64,000 nucleotides of DNA from Roseibium sp. Sym1 (GTDB lineage: Bacteria; Pseudomonadota; Alphaproteobacteria; Rhizobiales; Stappiaceae): positions 5,430,501 to 5,494,500 of the forward strand of contig NZ_CP114786.1 of the NCBI RefSeq assembly GCF_027359675.1. Direction: 5' to 3'. Both the position numbers and the translations under genes were made by a program. Below the pieces are notes generated by a model. The model had not been told where the DNA came from, did not search any database, and saw only the letters and a program-made list of their open reading frames with translations. Positions 9,134 to 17,869 of the stretch are shown piece after piece (position 1 is the stretch's first letter; every line of letters starts with the position of its first letter).

Positions 9134-9556
9134 TTCAAAATCTCCTGGATCTCCAGACCGGTGGTCCGGAGCGTGCCGGGCCTCAAGACAGGCAGCACAT
9201 AAGGGAAGCTGGACCAACAGGTGCCTGATATTCTTGATAAATTGATGACATCTCAACTTCCAGCACAATTTCATGCACTTGGCCTGGACAGCTACTCCAG
9301 ATTGCACACCCGGATCCGGCCACCGAGATTAGCTGACACGCCGCTGATTCTCACAGCACGTGAAGGAACCGGAAAAGCGAAGAATCGAAATGCGGTATTT
9401 TTGCGAATGAAAATTGTTTAACCAGTGGCTTTGCACACTGTTATTGTTCATCTGAAGCGAACAGTCAGTCAAATTGCGCCTGCGTTTTTCTTACCTATTT
9501 TCCAGCCTGAAGCGTTCACGAGCGAACGCTCCCGGAAACATCAATGAGGTTTGATC
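9134..9556. other. Intergenic region before the yceI operon
   Basis: About 420 bases without a gene. The right end, from about 9380, is relatively AT-rich and probably carries the promoter of the yceI operon. A palindrome at 9511-9530 is listed separately. Confidence 0.5.
9511..9530. promoter_or_regulatory. Palindrome upstream of yceI
   Basis: AGCGTTC and GAACGCT are perfect 7-base inverted arms separated by six bases, ending 26 bases before the yceI start codon. It could be an operator overlapping the leader, or a short hairpin in the mRNA. No regulator gene is adjacent. Confidence 0.35.
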
Positions 9557-10141
9557 ATGATCCGTGTTGCAGCTTCTGCACTGGCACTTTCCCTGCTTGC
9601 AGGTACCGCGTTCGCCGAACCCGTCGCTTATACTTTCGACAAGTCCCACGCAAATCTGGCCTTCTCCTACAATCATCTCGGCTATTCCACCACCGAAGGA
9701 CGCTTCGGCGAGTGGGACGGCACGCTGATGATCGACAAGGATACCCCCGCGAACTCCTCGATCGAGTTCACCATCGACATTTCGAGCCTGGACACGTTCT
9801 GGGATGAACGCAACGCCCATTTCCTGAGCGCGGATTTCTTCGATGCGGAAAAATTCCCGAAGGCCAACTTCAAGAGCACCAAGGTTGAGCAGGTTGGCGA
9901 AAACCAGCTTGAAATCACCGGTGACCTGACCATCAAGGACATCACCAAGCCGGCCACGCTGACCGTCGATGTCACCGCGATCGGCGAGCATCCGATGGCC
10001 AAAAAGGAAGCCGCCGGCTTTTCTGTTTCCACAGTCCTCAAGCGTTCCGATTACGGCATGGACATGTATGTGCCTTATGTAGGTGATGAAGTAACCGTCA
10101 CGTTCCATGCGGAAACGCTGAAGGCCGACGTAACCAACTGA
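9557..10141 (+). CDS. YceI-family periplasmic protein (first copy)
   Basis: A 194-residue protein with a clear signal peptide (AASALALSLLAGTAFA, cleavage before EPVAYTF) and a YceI lipocalin-like barrel: YTFDKSHANLAFSYNHLG near the N-terminus, FFDAEKFPKANFKST and GDLTIKDITKPATLTV in the middle. YceI proteins bind isoprenoid-type lipids in the periplasm; the exact substrate here is unknown. The ATG at 9557 is preferred over TTG 9551 because GAGG ends seven bases before it. It heads a three-gene operon with cytochrome b561 and another yceI, an arrangement that suggests a quinone-related function (inference). Confidence 0.88.
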   Translation: MIRVAASALALSLLAGTAFAEPVAYTFDKSHANLAFSYNHLGYSTTEGRFGEWDGTLMIDKDTPANSSIEFTIDISSLDTFWDERNAHFLSADFFDAEKFPKANFKSTKVEQVGENQLEITGDLTIKDITKPATLTVDVTAIGEHPMAKKEAAGFSVSTVLKRSDYGMDMYVPYVGDEVTVTFHAETLKADVTN

Positions 10142-10192
10142 TCATGATTTTCGCGGAGGCCGCCCTGTCGGCCTCCGCCTGAAGGAGCCGCC

Positions 10193-10777
10193 ATGCTGCG
10201 CAATACAAGAACGGGCTACGGCAGTGTCGCAATTCTGTTTCACTGGGTCATGGCCGCGCTGATAGTGGGCATGATCGCGCTCGGGCTCTACATGCACCAA
10301 CAGCCGCTTGAAGAACCGGCCACGTTCCAGCTCTACCAGCTGCACAAGTCCATTGGCTTCGTGGTTCTCAGCCTCGGCGTGTTGCGCCTGGTCTGGCGCC
10401 TTGCCAATCCGGCTCCGGGGCTTCCGGAGGGGATGCACCCCCTCGAGAAGATCGGCGCACATCTCGGCCACGTCGGGCTCTACGCCCTGATCCTGCTGCT
10501 GCCCGTTTCCGGCTGGCTCATGGTTTCCGCGTCGCCCTGGGGCATCCCCACGGTGCTGTTCAACGTGCTGCCTGTCCCGCACCTTCCGGTACCCGCAGCG
10601 CTTGGAACACAGGAACAGGCGGAAACCTTTTTCAAGCTGCTGCACGAATATGGCGCCTATCTTCTGATCGCGCTGATTGGGGTTCATGTCGCGGCGGCTT
10701 TCAAACACCATCTGATCGCCCGGGACGACACGCTGAAACGCATGGTGTCGACGCGACCCGCCAAGGCCGACAGCTAA
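10193..10777 (+). CDS. Cytochrome b561 family membrane protein
   Basis: A 194-residue integral membrane protein with about four transmembrane helices. Histidines for two haem b groups are visible in the expected places: FHWVM near residue 18, QLHKSIG in helix 2, HLGHVGLYAL in helix 3 and VHVAAAFKHH in helix 4. Members move electrons between quinol and periplasmic acceptors. It sits between two YceI genes, 51 bases after the first and 24 before the second, so the three are likely one transcription unit. Confidence 0.9.
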   Translation: MLRNTRTGYGSVAILFHWVMAALIVGMIALGLYMHQQPLEEPATFQLYQLHKSIGFVVLSLGVLRLVWRLANPAPGLPEGMHPLEKIGAHLGHVGLYALILLLPVSGWLMVSASPWGIPTVLFNVLPVPHLPVPAALGTQEQAETFFKLLHEYGAYLLIALIGVHVAAAFKHHLIARDDTLKRMVSTRPAKADS

Positions 10778-10801
10778 CAAACCGATTCAGGAACAACCGA
10801 T

Positions 10802-11359
10802 ATGGTATTGAAACAACGCTTTGCGGCGCTGACGCTTCTGCTGACCGCCGTTTCCGCCGCGCCGGCATACGCGGACACCTGGACGGTGGATGCCGACCAG
10901 AGCCGGCTCGGCTTCGAGGTCAAACAGGGCGACAGCATCCTCAAGGGTGTATTCGGAACCTGGACCGCCGATATCGAATTCGATCCGGATGCGCCAGGCT
11001 CGGCCGCCATCTCCGCCACGGTCAACCCGGCGAGCGCGTCCACGGGAAACCCGCAATTCGACGGCACGCTTACCAGCAAGGACTGGTTTGACGTGAGCGC
11101 CTTTCCGGACGCCGTTTTCGAGGCGGATGGAGCGACCCTGGTCGAGGGATCCAGCTACCGGACGAAAGGTACCCTGTCCATCAAGGGACTGTCTCACCCG
11201 GTTGATCTTGATTTCACCCTCGAAATCGACGGAGACACCGCGACGGCAAAGGGAACGGCCACTCTCAGCCGACTGGACTACAAGCTGGGAACAGGGGTCG
11301 GCACGGACACGGTTGGCGACGCGGTGACCGTCACGCTGGACCTGACCGCCACGCGCTAG
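10802..11359 (+). CDS. YceI-family periplasmic protein (second copy)
   Basis: A 185-residue protein with a signal peptide (LTLLLTAVSAAPAYA, cleavage before DTWTVD) and a YceI barrel: VDADQSRLGFEVKQG, FDGTLTSKDWFDVSAFPDA and the GTLSIKGLSHPVDL strand. It diverges strongly from the first copy in the same operon, so the two probably form a functional pair rather than a recent duplication. The operon ends with the hairpin at 11389-11420. Confidence 0.88.
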   Translation: MVLKQRFAALTLLLTAVSAAPAYADTWTVDADQSRLGFEVKQGDSILKGVFGTWTADIEFDPDAPGSAAISATVNPASASTGNPQFDGTLTSKDWFDVSAFPDAVFEADGATLVEGSSYRTKGTLSIKGLSHPVDLDFTLEIDGDTATAKGTATLSRLDYKLGTGVGTDTVGDAVTVTLDLTATR

Positions 11360-11388
11360 AGATCCGGGAAGCGTGAGACCATTTGATC

Positions 11389-11420
11389 AGGCCGCGGCTC
11401 TTGGCGTTCGCGGCCTTTTT
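11389..11420 (+). terminator. Rho-independent terminator of the yceI operon
   Basis: AGGCCGCG and CGCGGCCT form a perfect 8-bp stem with a 12-base loop, followed by TTTTT, 30 bases after the second yceI stop codon. It lies upstream of the fumarase start and would insulate it. Confidence 0.75.
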
Positions 11421-11502
11421 GCCGTATGAGTCGCCCACCAGAAGGTTCCAGCGCTTCCGGGCGACGCGTCGCCGGAGGCAGCCAGATCAGGAAAACTGTT
11501 CC

Positions 11503-13140
11503 ATGAATGCTCCCGTCACCCCTCCCGCCTATCACCACAGCGCCCTGTTTCCGCAAGGCGAAGACACGACGCCGTACCGGAAACTGACGTCGGACTTCGT
11601 CAAGACCAGCGAATTCAACGGGGAAGAGGTCCTGATGGTCGAGCCTGAGGGACTGCGCCTTCTGGCCGAGGAAGCCTTCAAGGACATCAACCACTACCTT
11701 CGCCCCGGTCACCTGGAGCAGCTGAAGAAGATCCTCGACGATCCGGAGGCCACCGAGAACGACAAGTTCGTCGCGTTCGATTTGCTGAAGAACGCCAACA
11801 TTGCCTCGCACGGGGTGCTGCCCATGTGCCAGGACACCGGTACCGCGATCATCATGGGCAAGAAGGGCCGCCGCGTCTGGACCGACGGAACGGACGAAGC
11901 CGCGCTCGGCGAAGGTGCACGGGACGCCTATTACAAGAAGAACCTGCGCTACTCCCAGCTTGCGCCGCTCTCCATGTTCGAGGAGACCAATACCAAGAGC
12001 AACATGCCGGCGCAGATCGAGCTCTACGCCGAAGGCGAGGATGCCTACAAGTTCCTGTTCATGGCCAAGGGCGGCGGCTCGGCCAACAAGACCTTCCTGT
12101 TCCAGGGCACACCGTCCCTTCTGACACATGACCGCATGGTCGAGTTCCTCAAGGAAAAGATCCTGACCCTCGGCACGGCCGCCTGCCCGCCCTATCACCT
12201 GGCGATTGTCATCGGTGGCACGTCCGCCGAGATGAACCTGAAGACCGCGAAGCTGGCCTCCGCCCGCTACCTTGACGGTCTGCCGACGCAAGGCTCGGAA
12301 CTCGGGCACGCCTTCCGCGATCTCGACATGGAAGCCGAGATCCACAAGCTGACCCAGGCGACCGGCGTCGGCGCCCAGTTCGGCGGCAAGTATTTCTGCC
12401 ACGACGTCCGCGTCATCCGCCTGCCCCGCCATGGGGCTTCCCTGCCAATCGGGCTGGCGGTCTCCTGCTCTGCCGACCGGCAGGCGGTGGGCAAGATCAC
12501 GAAGGACGGCATCTTCCTGGAGCAGCTTGAAATGCATCCGGAGAAGTATCTGCCGGAAGTCACCGACGACCACCTGTCCGACAATGTCGTCAAGATCGAC
12601 CTGACCCGGCCGATGCCGGAAATCCTCGGGGAACTCTCCCGTCACCCGATCAAGACCCGTCTGTCTCTGACCGGGCCGCTGATCGTCGCCCGGGACCTGG
12701 CCCACTCAAAGCTGCGCGACCGGCTGGAGAGCGGTGAGCCCCTGCCCGACTATTTCAAGAACCATCCGATCTATTACGCGGGCCCTGCCAAGACACCGGA
12801 AGGCATGCCGTCCGGTTCGTTCGGCCCGACGACGGCGGGGCGCATGGATGCCTATGTCGACCAGTTTCAGGCAGCCGGGGGCTCCATGGTCATGCTCGCC
12901 AAGGGCAACCGTTCGGCCCAGGTACGCCGTGCCTGCCAGGCCCATGGCGGGTTCTATCTCGGCTCCATCGGCGGCCCTGCCGCGCGTCTCGCCCAGGACT
13001 GCATCAAGAAGGTGGAAGTGGTCGAGTTCGAGGAACTCGGCATGGAGGCCGTCTGGAAAATCGAGGTCGAAGACTTCCCGGCCTTTATCGTCGTAGACGA
13101 CAAGGGCAACGACTTCTTCAAGGAACTCAACCTCGGCTGA
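11503..13140 (+). CDS. fumA: Class I fumarate hydratase (iron-sulfur dependent)
   Basis: A 545-residue single-chain class I fumarase that interconverts fumarate and malate in the citric acid cycle. The N-terminal catalytic domain carries the [4Fe-4S] region ([18 protein letters not shown], then [15 protein letters not shown]), and [17 protein letters not shown] is well conserved. The C-terminal swivelling domain contains [29 protein letters not shown] and MLAKGNRS. The length fits the fused form rather than the two-subunit form. The ATG at 11503 has AGGA about ten bases upstream; the in-frame extension back to 11383 would run through the terminator and lacks similarity. Confidence 0.95.
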   Translation: MNAPVTPPAYHHSALFPQGEDTTPYRKLTSDFVKTSEFNGEEVLMVEPEGLRLLAEEAFKDINHYLRPGHLEQLKKILDDPEATENDKFVAFDLLKNANIASHGVLPMCQDTGTAIIMGKKGRRVWTDGTDEAALGEGARDAYYKKNLRYSQLAPLSMFEETNTKSNMPAQIELYAEGEDAYKFLFMAKGGGSANKTFLFQGTPSLLTHDRMVEFLKEKILTLGTAACPPYHLAIVIGGTSAEMNLKTAKLASARYLDGLPTQGSELGHAFRDLDMEAEIHKLTQATGVGAQFGGKYFCHDVRVIRLPRHGASLPIGLAVSCSADRQAVGKITKDGIFLEQLEMHPEKYLPEVTDDHLSDNVVKIDLTRPMPEILGELSRHPIKTRLSLTGPLIVARDLAHSKLRDRLESGEPLPDYFKNHPIYYAGPAKTPEGMPSGSFGPTTAGRMDAYVDQFQAAGGSMVMLAKGNRSAQVRRACQAHGGFYLGSIGGPAARLAQDCIKKVEVVEFEELGMEAVWKIEVEDFPAFIVVDDKGNDFFKELNLG

Positions 13141-13537
13141 ACACGCTTGTTGCGCAATCCTCACGGGGCTCGCCGGGCTCGCGGCGCGCCCCGTGTGTCT
13201 AGGCAAAGCCGGCCTCCCGGATCGGCATGTGTTTCCGGACCTGATTCTCGCGAAATTTTGCCAGGCCTTCAGGGCAAAAATGGACCTTGGTTTTTTCGAA
13301 AAGGGCCGGAACCGGCAACCAAAACGCGAATCCTTCAGCGGAACGCGTTTTGAACGAAAAAAGCGTTGCAATTACAGCACATTTGGACAACCAGAGGACA
13401 GCTCACATTAACGTGAGATTCCGTTTGCGCCCATTTTGGGACATGATTATTAACAGTGCGGCAAGGACATTTGCGTAACGTAACGTCTGATGACGAGCAC
13501 CTGTGTGGCGTGGGCCCGGTGCATATGGGGGATCAGA
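13141..13537. other. Intergenic region between fumarase and the L,D-transpeptidase gene
   Basis: About 400 bases with a hairpin near the fumarase end (13162-13195) and AT-rich DNA from about 13360 on, probably the promoter region of the next gene. No coding frame here looks real. Confidence 0.5.
13162..13195 (+). terminator. Hairpin after the fumarase gene, possible terminator
   Basis: CACGGGGC and GCCCCGTG form a perfect 8-bp stem around an 18-base G+C-rich loop, 21 bases after the fumarase stop. No run of T follows, so it is not a standard intrinsic terminator; it might pause polymerase or protect the 3' end. Confidence 0.4.
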
Positions 13538-14131
13538 ATGAACAAGTTTTATTTCATTGTGGTTGCGGTGATTGCAAGCGCGTTTGCGCTGACGGCACAA
13601 GCCGCACCGCGTTATGGTTTTTTCGATCACAGTACAAACAAGTGGGTGACACCCAAATATCACCCTGGCGGACCGTCCCCGGTCAAGCGCAAGCGTGTGC
13701 GATATGATGGCCCGTATTCTCCGGGCACCATCATCATCGACACCTCCGAGCGGCGCCTCTATCACGTTTTGCCGGGCGGCAAGGCGATGAAATACGGCGT
13801 CGGCGTCGGCAAGGAAGGCTTCCAGTGGGCCGGGACACACAGGATTTCCCGCAAGGCGGAATGGCCGAGCTGGACTCCGCCGGCACAGATGCGTGCCCGT
13901 GAGCGCCGGAAAGGCCGCATCCTGCCGGCCTACATGCCGGGTGGCCCGAACAACCCGATGGGTGCACGTGCAATGTATATCGGCTCGACGCTCTATCGCA
14001 TTCACGGCACGACCGAGCCGTGGACCATCGGCTCCGCCGTTTCCTCCGGCTGTATCCGTCTGGCGAACGAGGACGTTATCCACCTTTACAACAACGTGAA
14101 GGTCGGCTCGAAGGTTATCGTCAAGCGCTAA
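13538..14131 (+). CDS. Exported L,D-transpeptidase (YkuD domain)
   Basis: A 197-residue protein with a signal peptide (FYFIVVAVIASAFALTAQA, cleavage before APRYGF). The YkuD domain spans about residues 65-195 (GTIIIDTSERRLYHVL at its start) and carries the catalytic signature HGTTEPWTIGSAVSSGCIR, with His, Ser, Gly, Cys and Arg in the correct spacing. Such enzymes form 3-3 cross-links in peptidoglycan or attach proteins to it. GGGGGATC precedes the ATG at 13538. It is followed directly by a strong terminator and is monocistronic. Confidence 0.92.
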   Translation: MNKFYFIVVAVIASAFALTAQAAPRYGFFDHSTNKWVTPKYHPGGPSPVKRKRVRYDGPYSPGTIIIDTSERRLYHVLPGGKAMKYGVGVGKEGFQWAGTHRISRKAEWPSWTPPAQMRARERRKGRILPAYMPGGPNNPMGARAMYIGSTLYRIHGTTEPWTIGSAVSSGCIRLANEDVIHLYNNVKVGSKVIVKR

Positions 14132-14148
14132 GGCGTCCAAAACCGTTG

Positions 14149-14181
14149 AAAAAGCCGGGCCTTCGAGCCCGGCTTTTTTTT
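14149..14181. terminator. Strong intrinsic terminator, probably bidirectional
   Basis: GCCGGGC and GCCCGGC form a perfect stem with a six-base loop (CTTCGA), preceded by a run of A and followed by eight T. It lies between two convergent genes (L,D-transpeptidase ending at 14131, ATPase ending at 14184) and can serve both. Confidence 0.88.
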
Positions 14182-14183
14182 GT

Positions 14184-14906
14184 CTACGAGGCGCTTACCT
14201 GCGGGCGAAGCGCCAGTTCGCCGTCATGCAGGAACCATCCGGCATCAAAGAGAGACAGGTCCAGCGGGTTGATCGTCCTGAGATCTGCATAATCCGGCAC
14301 CGGCTTTTTCCGGGGATCAAACGACCGGTGCACCTGGGACAGGAATATGATCGTGTGGCCGCGGTTACGGGCAAACTGTCTCAGGACGGCAATCTGCTCG
14401 CCAAGCGGCGGCTCCCGGCGGTCCTGATCCATCACCTGCAGGTAGTCGATCACAGCGACCCTTCGCTGCATGTCCGGTTCCAGCCGTGACATGATGTGCC
14501 GCGCGCAGACGCAATCGGTCAGATCGATCGTGGGACCGCCGTTTCGCCTTGTAACGTCAAAACCGCTTTCAACCAGCTTGTACCGGACATCGGACTGCGA
14601 ACATTCGGAAGAAAAGAAAGTCGCCCTTCGTCCGGAACGCGACGCGGTGGCGGCGATCTCCAGACCAAGCATTGTCTTTCCCTGCCCCGGCCTGGCGGCC
14701 AGAAGGACAAGGCTGCCGGGCGCCGCTTGCTTCAGGACGGCTTGTGCAGGGCAAAGTGATTTCCAGGCATGCGCGAGATGACTCCAGTTCCTGAAACCTT
14801 CTGCCAAAGCAACATCGTCCAGAGCCTGCCAAAGCGGGATCCTGTTTTTCCTGGACCTTTGCCGGGCAAGGCCCTTCAGACGATAGATCGGGGCTGACAG
14901 TTTCAT
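14184..14906 (-). CDS. Stand-alone DnaB-like RecA-fold ATPase
   Basis: A 240-residue protein. Residues 1-55 hold a short helical segment (LKGLARQRSRKNRIPLWQAL, then EGFRNWSHL). Residues 60-235 match the DnaB helicase C-terminal core: Walker A ARPGQGKTML, a motif with FFSSE where DnaB has FSLEM, Walker B VAVIDYLQVM, and IIFLSQVHRSFDPR with PDYADLR near the end. The DnaB N-terminal primase-binding domain and linker helix are missing, and the length is about half of a replicative helicase. A very strong ribosome binding site (AAGGAGG) precedes the ATG. DNA binding or a repair role is possible but not shown; a KaiC-like regulatory ATPase is an alternative. Confidence 0.72.
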   Translation of the reverse strand: MKLSAPIYRLKGLARQRSRKNRIPLWQALDDVALAEGFRNWSHLAHAWKSLCPAQAVLKQAAPGSLVLLAARPGQGKTMLGLEIAATASRSGRRATFFSSECSQSDVRYKLVESGFDVTRRNGGPTIDLTDCVCARHIMSRLEPDMQRRVAVIDYLQVMDQDRREPPLGEQIAVLRQFARNRGHTIIFLSQVHRSFDPRKKPVPDYADLRTINPLDLSLFDAGWFLHDGELALRPQVSAS

Positions 14907-15108
14907 GCGTGACCTCCTTACCGCGTGCGCAATCGCAATCCCTCCGTTTGCAAACGCACGGTTTGGAAGTTCCGTCGAAAGATGGCCCTGCAGGTTGGCT
15001 GCTGCTCCGGTCGGAGGGGGAAGGCGCGGGTCGAGCCGGCCACATGGTAGCTGATTCCGGGAGGATGCCGCCAGCGCCTGGCTTCTCGGATCTCTCCCCG
15101 GGCTCAGG

Positions 15109-15477
15109 TCACCGGTCCCGGCTGAGCCCTTTCTCCTCCAATTCACGCATGTAACCGCCCCAATGGGTCTCCCGGTCGCTGCCCAGCTCATGAAAATAGG
15201 TCCAGGAATAGATCCCGGAATTGTGCATGTCGTCAAAATGGATCCTGACGGCGTAGTTGCCCACTGGTTCCACCTTGATGATTTCAACCTGCCGTTTCCC
15301 GGGCACCGTCTTTTTCTGGGAAGGCGCGTGGCCCTTGACCTCCGCGGAAGGAGAGCAAACGCGCAGATACTCGGCCGATAGCTCGTGCCGCTCGCCCGAG
15401 TTGAAGGCGATGGTCAATGTCTTCCTGTCCTTTGAGACACGCAGCTCCGTGGGCCAGGGCGCGGACGGGTCGGTCAT
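15109..15477 (-). CDS. DUF971 (gamma-butyrobetaine hydroxylase-like N-terminal domain) protein
   Basis: A 122-residue protein consisting of a single DUF971 domain: WPTELRVSKDRKTLTIAF, YLRVCSPSAEV, VEIIKVEPVGNYAVRIHFDD and the conserved SGIYSWTYFHELG. The small fold is also found at the N-terminus of gamma-butyrobetaine hydroxylases and often occurs near iron-sulfur assembly genes; its biochemical role is unknown. AAGGA lies seven bases before the ATG. It lies between photolyase and the DnaB-like ATPase on the same strand. Confidence 0.85.
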   Translation of the reverse strand: MTDPSAPWPTELRVSKDRKTLTIAFNSGERHELSAEYLRVCSPSAEVKGHAPSQKKTVPGKRQVEIIKVEPVGNYAVRIHFDDMHNSGIYSWTYFHELGSDRETHWGGYMRELEEKGLSRDR

Positions 15478-15552
15478 GGGCGGGTCCTTTTCGGTTGAGC
15501 GCGGGAAAGTCCGCGACCGTTTGGCGGGACGATAGCCCTGCCCTGCCTGCCG

Positions 15553-16989
15553 TCAAGCCGCGTTTTGTCCCGCCTGCTTGACGTCTTCATACCCCTCAAG
15601 TGCTGCCTTTCGCGCCTTGGCGTGGTCGACCACCGGCTCCGGATAGGTATCACCGAGCGTCACACCGGCGGATCTCAAGGCGTCTATGGGTGCCTCGAAT
15701 GGCGCAAACAGATATCTGGTTTCCAGGTCGGCGAGCTCAGGCACCCAGCGGCGGATATAGTGTCCCTCGGGATCGAACTTCTCACCCTGGGTGATCGGGT
15801 TGAAGATCCGGAAATAGGGTGCCGCGTCGGCACCCGAACCTGTGACCCACTGCCAGCTGGCAGCGTTGTTGGCCAGATCCGCATCGAGCAGCGTGTCACG
15901 GAACCAGGCCGCCCCGTGATGCCAGTGAAGGCGCAGATGCTTGACGAGAAAGCTTGCAACTATCATGCGGACCCGGTTGTGCATGTAGCCGGTCTGCCAG
16001 AGCTCCCGCATGCCCGCGTCGACGATCGGATATCCCGTGCGCCCCTGCTGCCAGCGCTCCAGATCCCTTGATGACTCGCGCCAGGGATAAGCGTCGAAGG
16101 CGGGCCGCCAATTGTCCGTCGGCAATCCCGGGAAATGATAGAGCAAGTGATAGGAAAATTCTCGCCAGGCGAGTTCGGAGAGGAATTTCATACCGTCCCT
16201 GGTCAACGCCTCTTCTGCATCCATGACGCGCTGTGTCTCATGCCAGACCTGGCGAGGGGAGATGTCGCCGAAATGGAGATGAGGAGACAATCGCGAAACG
16301 TTGGGAAGATCCGGCCTGTTGCGCAGGCTGCCATACCCCGCAAGCCCCTCTCTCAGGAATTCGGACAACCGTTCCCGAGCCCCTTCGGCACCCGGCTTCC
16401 AGAGTTTCTCCCATCCGGCTGCCCAGTCGGGCTTTGACGGGCGCAGTCCGAGGTCGTCGAGACAGTCCCCGTCTTCCAAGGAAACGAAATCGACTTTTTC
16501 CGGCGCCGGCAGAGGTGGCGGCACCTCTTTCTGCTGTGCCGTTTTCCAGAAGGGCGAATAGACCTTGAAGTGTCCGCCCGACTTGGTTTCCAGTTCCCAG
16601 GGTTCGAACAGCAGCGATGCCTTGAAACTCTTCACCTCGAAGCCGTCGTCTTTGAGCGTTGCCTTCAGGTCGGTATCACGTTCGATCGCATGCGGTTCGT
16701 AGCAGCGGTTCCAATAGACCGCTTCGGCACCGACCTGTTTTGCCAATTGTGGAATGAGGTGACGTGCACTGCCGCGCAACAAGACCAGGCCCGGCAGCAC
16801 TTCTTTCAGGGCTGCCAGACTGTGATGCAGCCACCAGCGGCTGGCGCCGCCCAGCGGATGGCTTTCCCCGGACTGTTCGGGTGTTTCGTAAATGAAAACG
16901 GGCAGGACACTGCCCATTTTCGCAGCCTCGCACAGCGCCGGGTTGTCCTCGATCCTGAGATCCTGTCTGAACCAAACCAGTGTCGTCAT
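15553..16989 (-). CDS. phrB: Deoxyribodipyrimidine photolyase
   Basis: A 478-residue DNA photolyase that uses blue light to split cyclobutane pyrimidine dimers. The N-terminal photolyase domain starts with TTLVWFRQDLRIEDNPAL. The C-terminal FAD-binding domain has SRLSPHLHFGDISPRQVW, the ELAWREFSYHLLYHFP motif, GRTGYPIVDAGMRELWQTG, MHNRVRMIVASFLVKHL and WQWVTGSGADAAPYFRIFNP. Length and motifs fit the class I CPD photolyase group. It is on the same strand as the upstream cupin-ArsR-SRPBCC set (107-base gap) and the downstream DUF971 gene (75-base gap). Confidence 0.94.
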   Translation of the reverse strand: MTTLVWFRQDLRIEDNPALCEAAKMGSVLPVFIYETPEQSGESHPLGGASRWWLHHSLAALKEVLPGLVLLRGSARHLIPQLAKQVGAEAVYWNRCYEPHAIERDTDLKATLKDDGFEVKSFKASLLFEPWELETKSGGHFKVYSPFWKTAQQKEVPPPLPAPEKVDFVSLEDGDCLDDLGLRPSKPDWAAGWEKLWKPGAEGARERLSEFLREGLAGYGSLRNRPDLPNVSRLSPHLHFGDISPRQVWHETQRVMDAEEALTRDGMKFLSELAWREFSYHLLYHFPGLPTDNWRPAFDAYPWRESSRDLERWQQGRTGYPIVDAGMRELWQTGYMHNRVRMIVASFLVKHLRLHWHHGAAWFRDTLLDADLANNAASWQWVTGSGADAAPYFRIFNPITQGEKFDPEGHYIRRWVPELADLETRYLFAPFEAPIDALRSAGVTLGDTYPEPVVDHAKARKAALEGYEDVKQAGQNAA

Positions 16990-17096
16990 GTTGCCCCCGC
17001 CTGCAGCCGCCTTCAGTGCAATACGCGCGAGGTCGGGGATGGATCAACCATGCAGCCGGCATTAGGCAAGTTGGCCGTTGCGGTTTGGCGATCGCC

Positions 17097-17531
17097 TTAT
17101 GCGGGCACCGGGGTCGGGGCAACCTCGCGCAACCTGCCGAAATGGGCCTCCCAACCGGCGTCAAGGGCGCTCAGCATCATGAGAGCCGCCTCTCCCGCAG
17201 CCTGTTCAATGCCTTCATGCGACAGGGTCAGGCGCGTCCCGCCGGCGGCGTCCTCAAGGGTCCAGCGCACGGTCGTCATCGCTCCGTTCAGCGGCTTGAT
17301 CGTGAAGGTGTAGACCAGACTGTCATGTGGCCTCATTTCGAGCACCTCGCCCCAGCAGATCCTGGACATGCCGTCGTTCTGGTCCAGCAGCGTATAGGCC
17401 CGGCCTTCTTTCAGGTCGTTGGCAGCCGGATGGAACCAGCGGGCCAGCTTGTCCTTCTCGGTCAGGAAAGCCCAGACCACGTCTCGCGGCGCCTTCAGGA
17501 AAACGGTCTTGGTAATCGTTGTCGCAGTCAT
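17097..17531 (-). CDS. SRPBCC/AHSA1-type START-domain protein
   Basis: A 144-residue single-domain protein of the activator-of-Hsp90-ATPase-like group: ITKTVFLKAPRDVVWAFLTE at the start, LARWFHPAAND, and GGTRLTLSHEGIE with a final amphipathic helix. The fold has a hydrophobic cavity for lipids or other ligands; the ligand is unknown. Its ATG overlaps the ArsR stop codon by four bases (ATGA), so the two are translationally coupled, a very common ArsR-SRPBCC pairing. Confidence 0.88.
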   Translation of the reverse strand: MTATTITKTVFLKAPRDVVWAFLTEKDKLARWFHPAANDLKEGRAYTLLDQNDGMSRICWGEVLEMRPHDSLVYTFTIKPLNGAMTTVRWTLEDAAGGTRLTLSHEGIEQAAGEAALMMLSALDAGWEAHFGRLREVAPTPVPA

Positions 17532-17869
17532 TTTTCGTGCTCCTGCCTGTCTTGCATGTCCTTGTCGATTTCACGCTGCAAACCCGCAAGCTTGCCGTCC
17601 CAGAAATGTTCGAAATACCCCAGCCATTCGAGGGCGGATCTCAACCGTTCAGGAACAAGTGTGTTGCGCCGCTCACGACCGCTGACTTCGCTCCTTATGA
17701 GCCCGCCCTCCTCCAGAATGGCCAGATGCTTGTTGATCGCGGTCCGCGTGATGTCGAACCGCGCGGCAATGTCGGTGATTGCAAGGTTCTCCTGTGCCAG
17801 GAGCATCAGAATTGCGCGCCTGGTCGGATCTGCCAGGGCGCGAAAGACACCCTGAGGTCCTGTATTCAT
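17528..17869 (-). CDS. ArsR-family winged-helix regulator
   Basis: A 113-residue repressor-type protein. The winged helix covers about residues 5-80: VFRALADPTRRAILMLL, ITDIAARFDITRTAINKHLAIL (recognition helix) and the wing SEVSGRERRNTLV. No cysteine metal site is seen in the sensor helix, so it probably responds to something other than metals. GGAGAAACGACA precedes the ATG at 17869, which overlaps the cupin stop by four bases. Paired palindromes upstream of the operon (18325-18369) are likely its operators (inference). Confidence 0.88.
   Translation of the reverse strand: MNTGPQGVFRALADPTRRAILMLLAQENLAITDIAARFDITRTAINKHLAILEEGGLIRSEVSGRERRNTLVPERLRSALEWLGYFEHFWDGKLAGLQREIDKDMQDRQEHEK

Noticed and set aside
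11383..11502. Extended N-terminus of fumarase from an upstream ATG
   Set aside because: The 40 extra residues are Arg-rich, run through an intrinsic terminator and have no family similarity; 11503 has a ribosome binding site.
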